This document shows positions 61,676 through 64,000 of a DNA stretch of 64,000 nucleotides, piece by piece (the first letter of the stretch is position 1; each line of letters begins with the position of its first letter). The notes beneath the pieces are model-generated. The model made no database searches. It was not told where the DNA came from and worked only from the letters and a program-made list of their open reading frames with translations. A program made the position numbers and the translations under genes. Origin of the DNA: Mastigias papua (lineage: Eukaryota > Cnidaria > Scyphozoa > Rhizostomeae > Mastigiidae). The stretch spans positions 12,634,308 through 12,698,307 of the forward strand of contig OZ025269.1 in the NCBI GenBank assembly GCA_964019165.1, in the 5' to 3' direction.

Positions 61676-63310
61676 TCATATTTGACGACAGGCACTTCTT
61701 CAGTATATTCTACCTCACTACGGCTTTACATTATCTTCATTGATGAGTTCACGATTCACTATCGACCATTGTACAAAACAATCTATCACTGAAGCCAAAG
61801 TGGTACTTTTTACAACAATGCCTTGCAACGCACTGCAAACATTATGAGCTGAAGTAAACACCTTGTAAACTTCAACTCTTATAGAATTTTCATCTTTATC
61901 GAATAGTATACCTGCCCTTAATCAAATCTCTATTTCAGACGTATTGTAGGAGCCTCAACTAGGTTAAATGTCTTGCACTTCATCGTTATAAAGTAATTCT
62001 AGAGAAAATTAGGTACTCATAGACAGCTCGTCGTAGAGTAAATCTCCATATAAAGAATATGCAAAAATTAGAACATACACGCTGTTGTTCCAAAAGTGTA
62101 TATCTTTTGAATAAGAACGTACTTTAGTTCGATAGAAATAGATTCTAATTGCTAGGTAATTAACTTGACTTTTTGGTGCTTAAGAATTACCGCTTCTCCA
62201 AGAAAAATAAAGTCATTATAAAAGTATTAGTTGGGCATGCTCAGCACATGACAAACGACAATATTGAACTAAGGACAATATTGACATCACTTTACAGGTG
62301 AAATTTTAGAACTCTCTAAAAGTCATTAGAATTCATACTTTCTCTTTAGTTGAATGAAATGAACCTTTGCATGAGAACCGTTATACCCTAAAATAATGTA
62401 AATGCGTATTGAATAAGAAGCTTATTCAGCATTATTGTCAAATATGTAGGCACTTATGTACCAGGACAGTTTTTTCAAATCATGACGTGCCTAAGGCTTA
62501 TGTTACACGGTGAAATTTTTAACGTCAACTTGCTTTGCAGTTGTAAATTGAGGGATTGTAAAGCGTTTGTTCTGTGGTGCTACACATAGAAATGACTTCT
62601 GCAACTTGCAATGGATAACGCCACTTTTAGTGAGGAAAATCTTAAATTATGCAGGCGCCTAAAGTACGATTGGATTCGGAAGTTGCAAAGATAGATGATA
62701 CAGTGTGCAATTGCTATAAGAATGCTAGCAATTGTTGCAAAAAGTAGAACAGAGTTCTACTTGAGGCAATTGTGGTAAGAGGAAAAAGCTGTGATGCAGA
62801 GCACAGAAATGTCATATTACACAGGGCAATCAGTTTGCAACTTGTATCGCAATTACGTTGCGACACAAGTCGCTTAAAAAACATGTGTTCTCTTTACAAT
62901 CCAGATCATCAAGCTTATCATATTTCAAAAACACATAAGAACAATTTGGAGGCAGCTTCATATGAGCAATTCAATTTATGCTAAGATTGATGAAGGGCCT
63001 TATTTCTTGTGGAATCACATTGCTGTCATAATAATAGTTTTACCTTTGTCTGTCTTACGGGCACAGTTCTTTCTGCCAAATTACTTCTATAAAATGAAAA
63101 ATGATAATTTTATAGTTTGTGTGATCATCCCTTCTGGCGGGCTGTTCGCAAAATGTATTATGTGATTGAAATACCCAAATTGTGGCTTATTCCTGGACAC
63201 ACCAGGATGTTAGGTTGCAACAGTTACTGATATGTTGAAACATGAGTTTGCAGGAGAGAAGCAGTAGTATTGCACTGTTGCAACATCTAGTATTGCACTA
63301 GATTTGTGAA
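61676..63310. other. Intergenic, possible DNA-transposon remnant
   Basis: At 62493-62600 the sequence AAGGCTTATGTTACACGG followed by inverted short motifs resembles termini of cut-and-paste transposons (compare GTTTACACGGGA at 12.6 kb). Open frames after it (62605-63165) are broken and carry no recognisable transposase motif. Nothing else is supported. Confidence 0.25.
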
Positions 63311-63313
63311 TCC

Positions 63314-63360
63314 ATCTATTAACACACATCTAGTATTGCACTAGATGTGTGCTAATAGAT
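63314..63360. repeat. Strong hairpin / cruciform, 21-bp arms
   Basis: The left arm ATCTATTAACACACATCTAG plus T and the right arm ACTAGATGTGTGCTAATAGA plus T pair with one mismatch around the 5-nt loop ATTGC. A partial direct copy of the same core (ACATCTAGTATTGCACTAGA) lies just before it at 63283-63303. Confidence 0.8.
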
Positions 63361-64000
63361 AGGCCCAACTAATAGGCAATCACTGGAAAGTTCTATTTTA
63401 TGCATGACTGTTGAAAACAACCTAGGACTAGCATCCAGTTCTAAGCAACTTTTTAGCAAGTTTCGCCCCAACAGACTTATCAAAGTATTTTTACAACATA
63501 AATTGTGCAGAATGTATTCTTTACGTAGAGCTGCTATTTCGGTGTCATAATCAAGAAATGGTATATGGAAAATCAATCTGGCAAGGTCATTCAACCATTG
63601 CTCAGTACTATGCATTAATACAACTAATAAAAAGAAAATAATGAATGCAAGAGGTTCTTAGCAAGATATTAAATAAAAATTAAACTACAAACCTTCTCGG
63701 TATCACGGAGTGGCAAAGCGCTGAATGAACCTCCTATATTGTACTATAGAAGTAATTTCGCATTATATTCGAAAGTCTCTATATTGACGAACAGCTTTGC
63801 CAAGAAGTAGCTATGATCTATTACTGCGCAATCTTTCAGCTAAAATTGCAGCAATTTTAATACAGATTCCTACTTCTGGTGGCTGTATCATTTTGTTGTC
63901 TAAGAGGACTGCCATTGCTGTACATGAGAAGTCTGCTTGAATCGATACGTAGTAAATATTTTTACAGGTGTATATAAAATAAGTGAATTGTCTGTTGGTA
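63361..64000. other. End of window, unassigned
   Basis: A minus-strand open frame at 63352-63615 (with FLDYDTEIAALRKEYILHNL) has no family that I recognise. It shares only the short wording YILHNL with another minus-strand open frame at 6914-7243. Neither is called as a gene. Confidence 0.3.

Overview
This is eukaryotic DNA from an invertebrate metazoan. Genes are split by many introns with GT..AG borders, the base composition is AT-rich, and decayed transposable elements of several classes fill the space between and inside genes. A secreted protein joining PAN/apple and WSC modules, together with CR1-, RTE- and Copia-type retroelements, suits an early-branching animal such as a cnidarian or a sponge. 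That placement is inference; nothing in the window fixes the species.

Layout. (1) 126-7879, + strand: the last nine coding exons of the BEACH-WD40 protein LYST (lysosomal trafficking regulator); the gene starts before the window. (2) 7.9-28.6 kb: an intergenic stretch with remains of three LINEs (one with an SGNH-hydrolase-like ORF1, one with a restriction-enzyme-like nuclease segment), several foldback or MITE-like repeats, a degenerate minisatellite and a long ACTC microsatellite. (3) 28794-47474, - strand: a complete 23-exon SEL1L gene (ERAD adaptor of the HRD1 ubiquitin ligase). All splice phases agree and give 1111 residues, with an unusually long acidic N-terminal region; its introns hold SINEs, MITEs and LINE pieces. 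(4) 47.6-58.9 kb: a nest of retroelements just upstream of SEL1L: LINE fragments, a decayed Copia element whose gag holds a 12-bp minisatellite, a MITE split by another insertion, and a near full-length LINE with exact 10-bp target-site duplications. (5) 60072-61615, - strand: two exons of a secreted PAN + WSC protein. (6) 61.6-64 kb: mostly unassigned, with a strong hairpin.

LYST acts in lysosome-related organelle traffic and SEL1L in ER quality control; nothing shows a functional link between them. The least familiar material is a family of short elements with a folded-back 5' part and a conserved 3' tail. Two copies have 14-bp target-site duplications (54131-54468 and 56048-56165), and one forms a perfect 90-bp palindrome. 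They carry a nested stem with CUGA and GAAA boxes that resembles, but does not fully match, a hammerhead ribozyme, which recalls Penelope-like elements or retrozymes.
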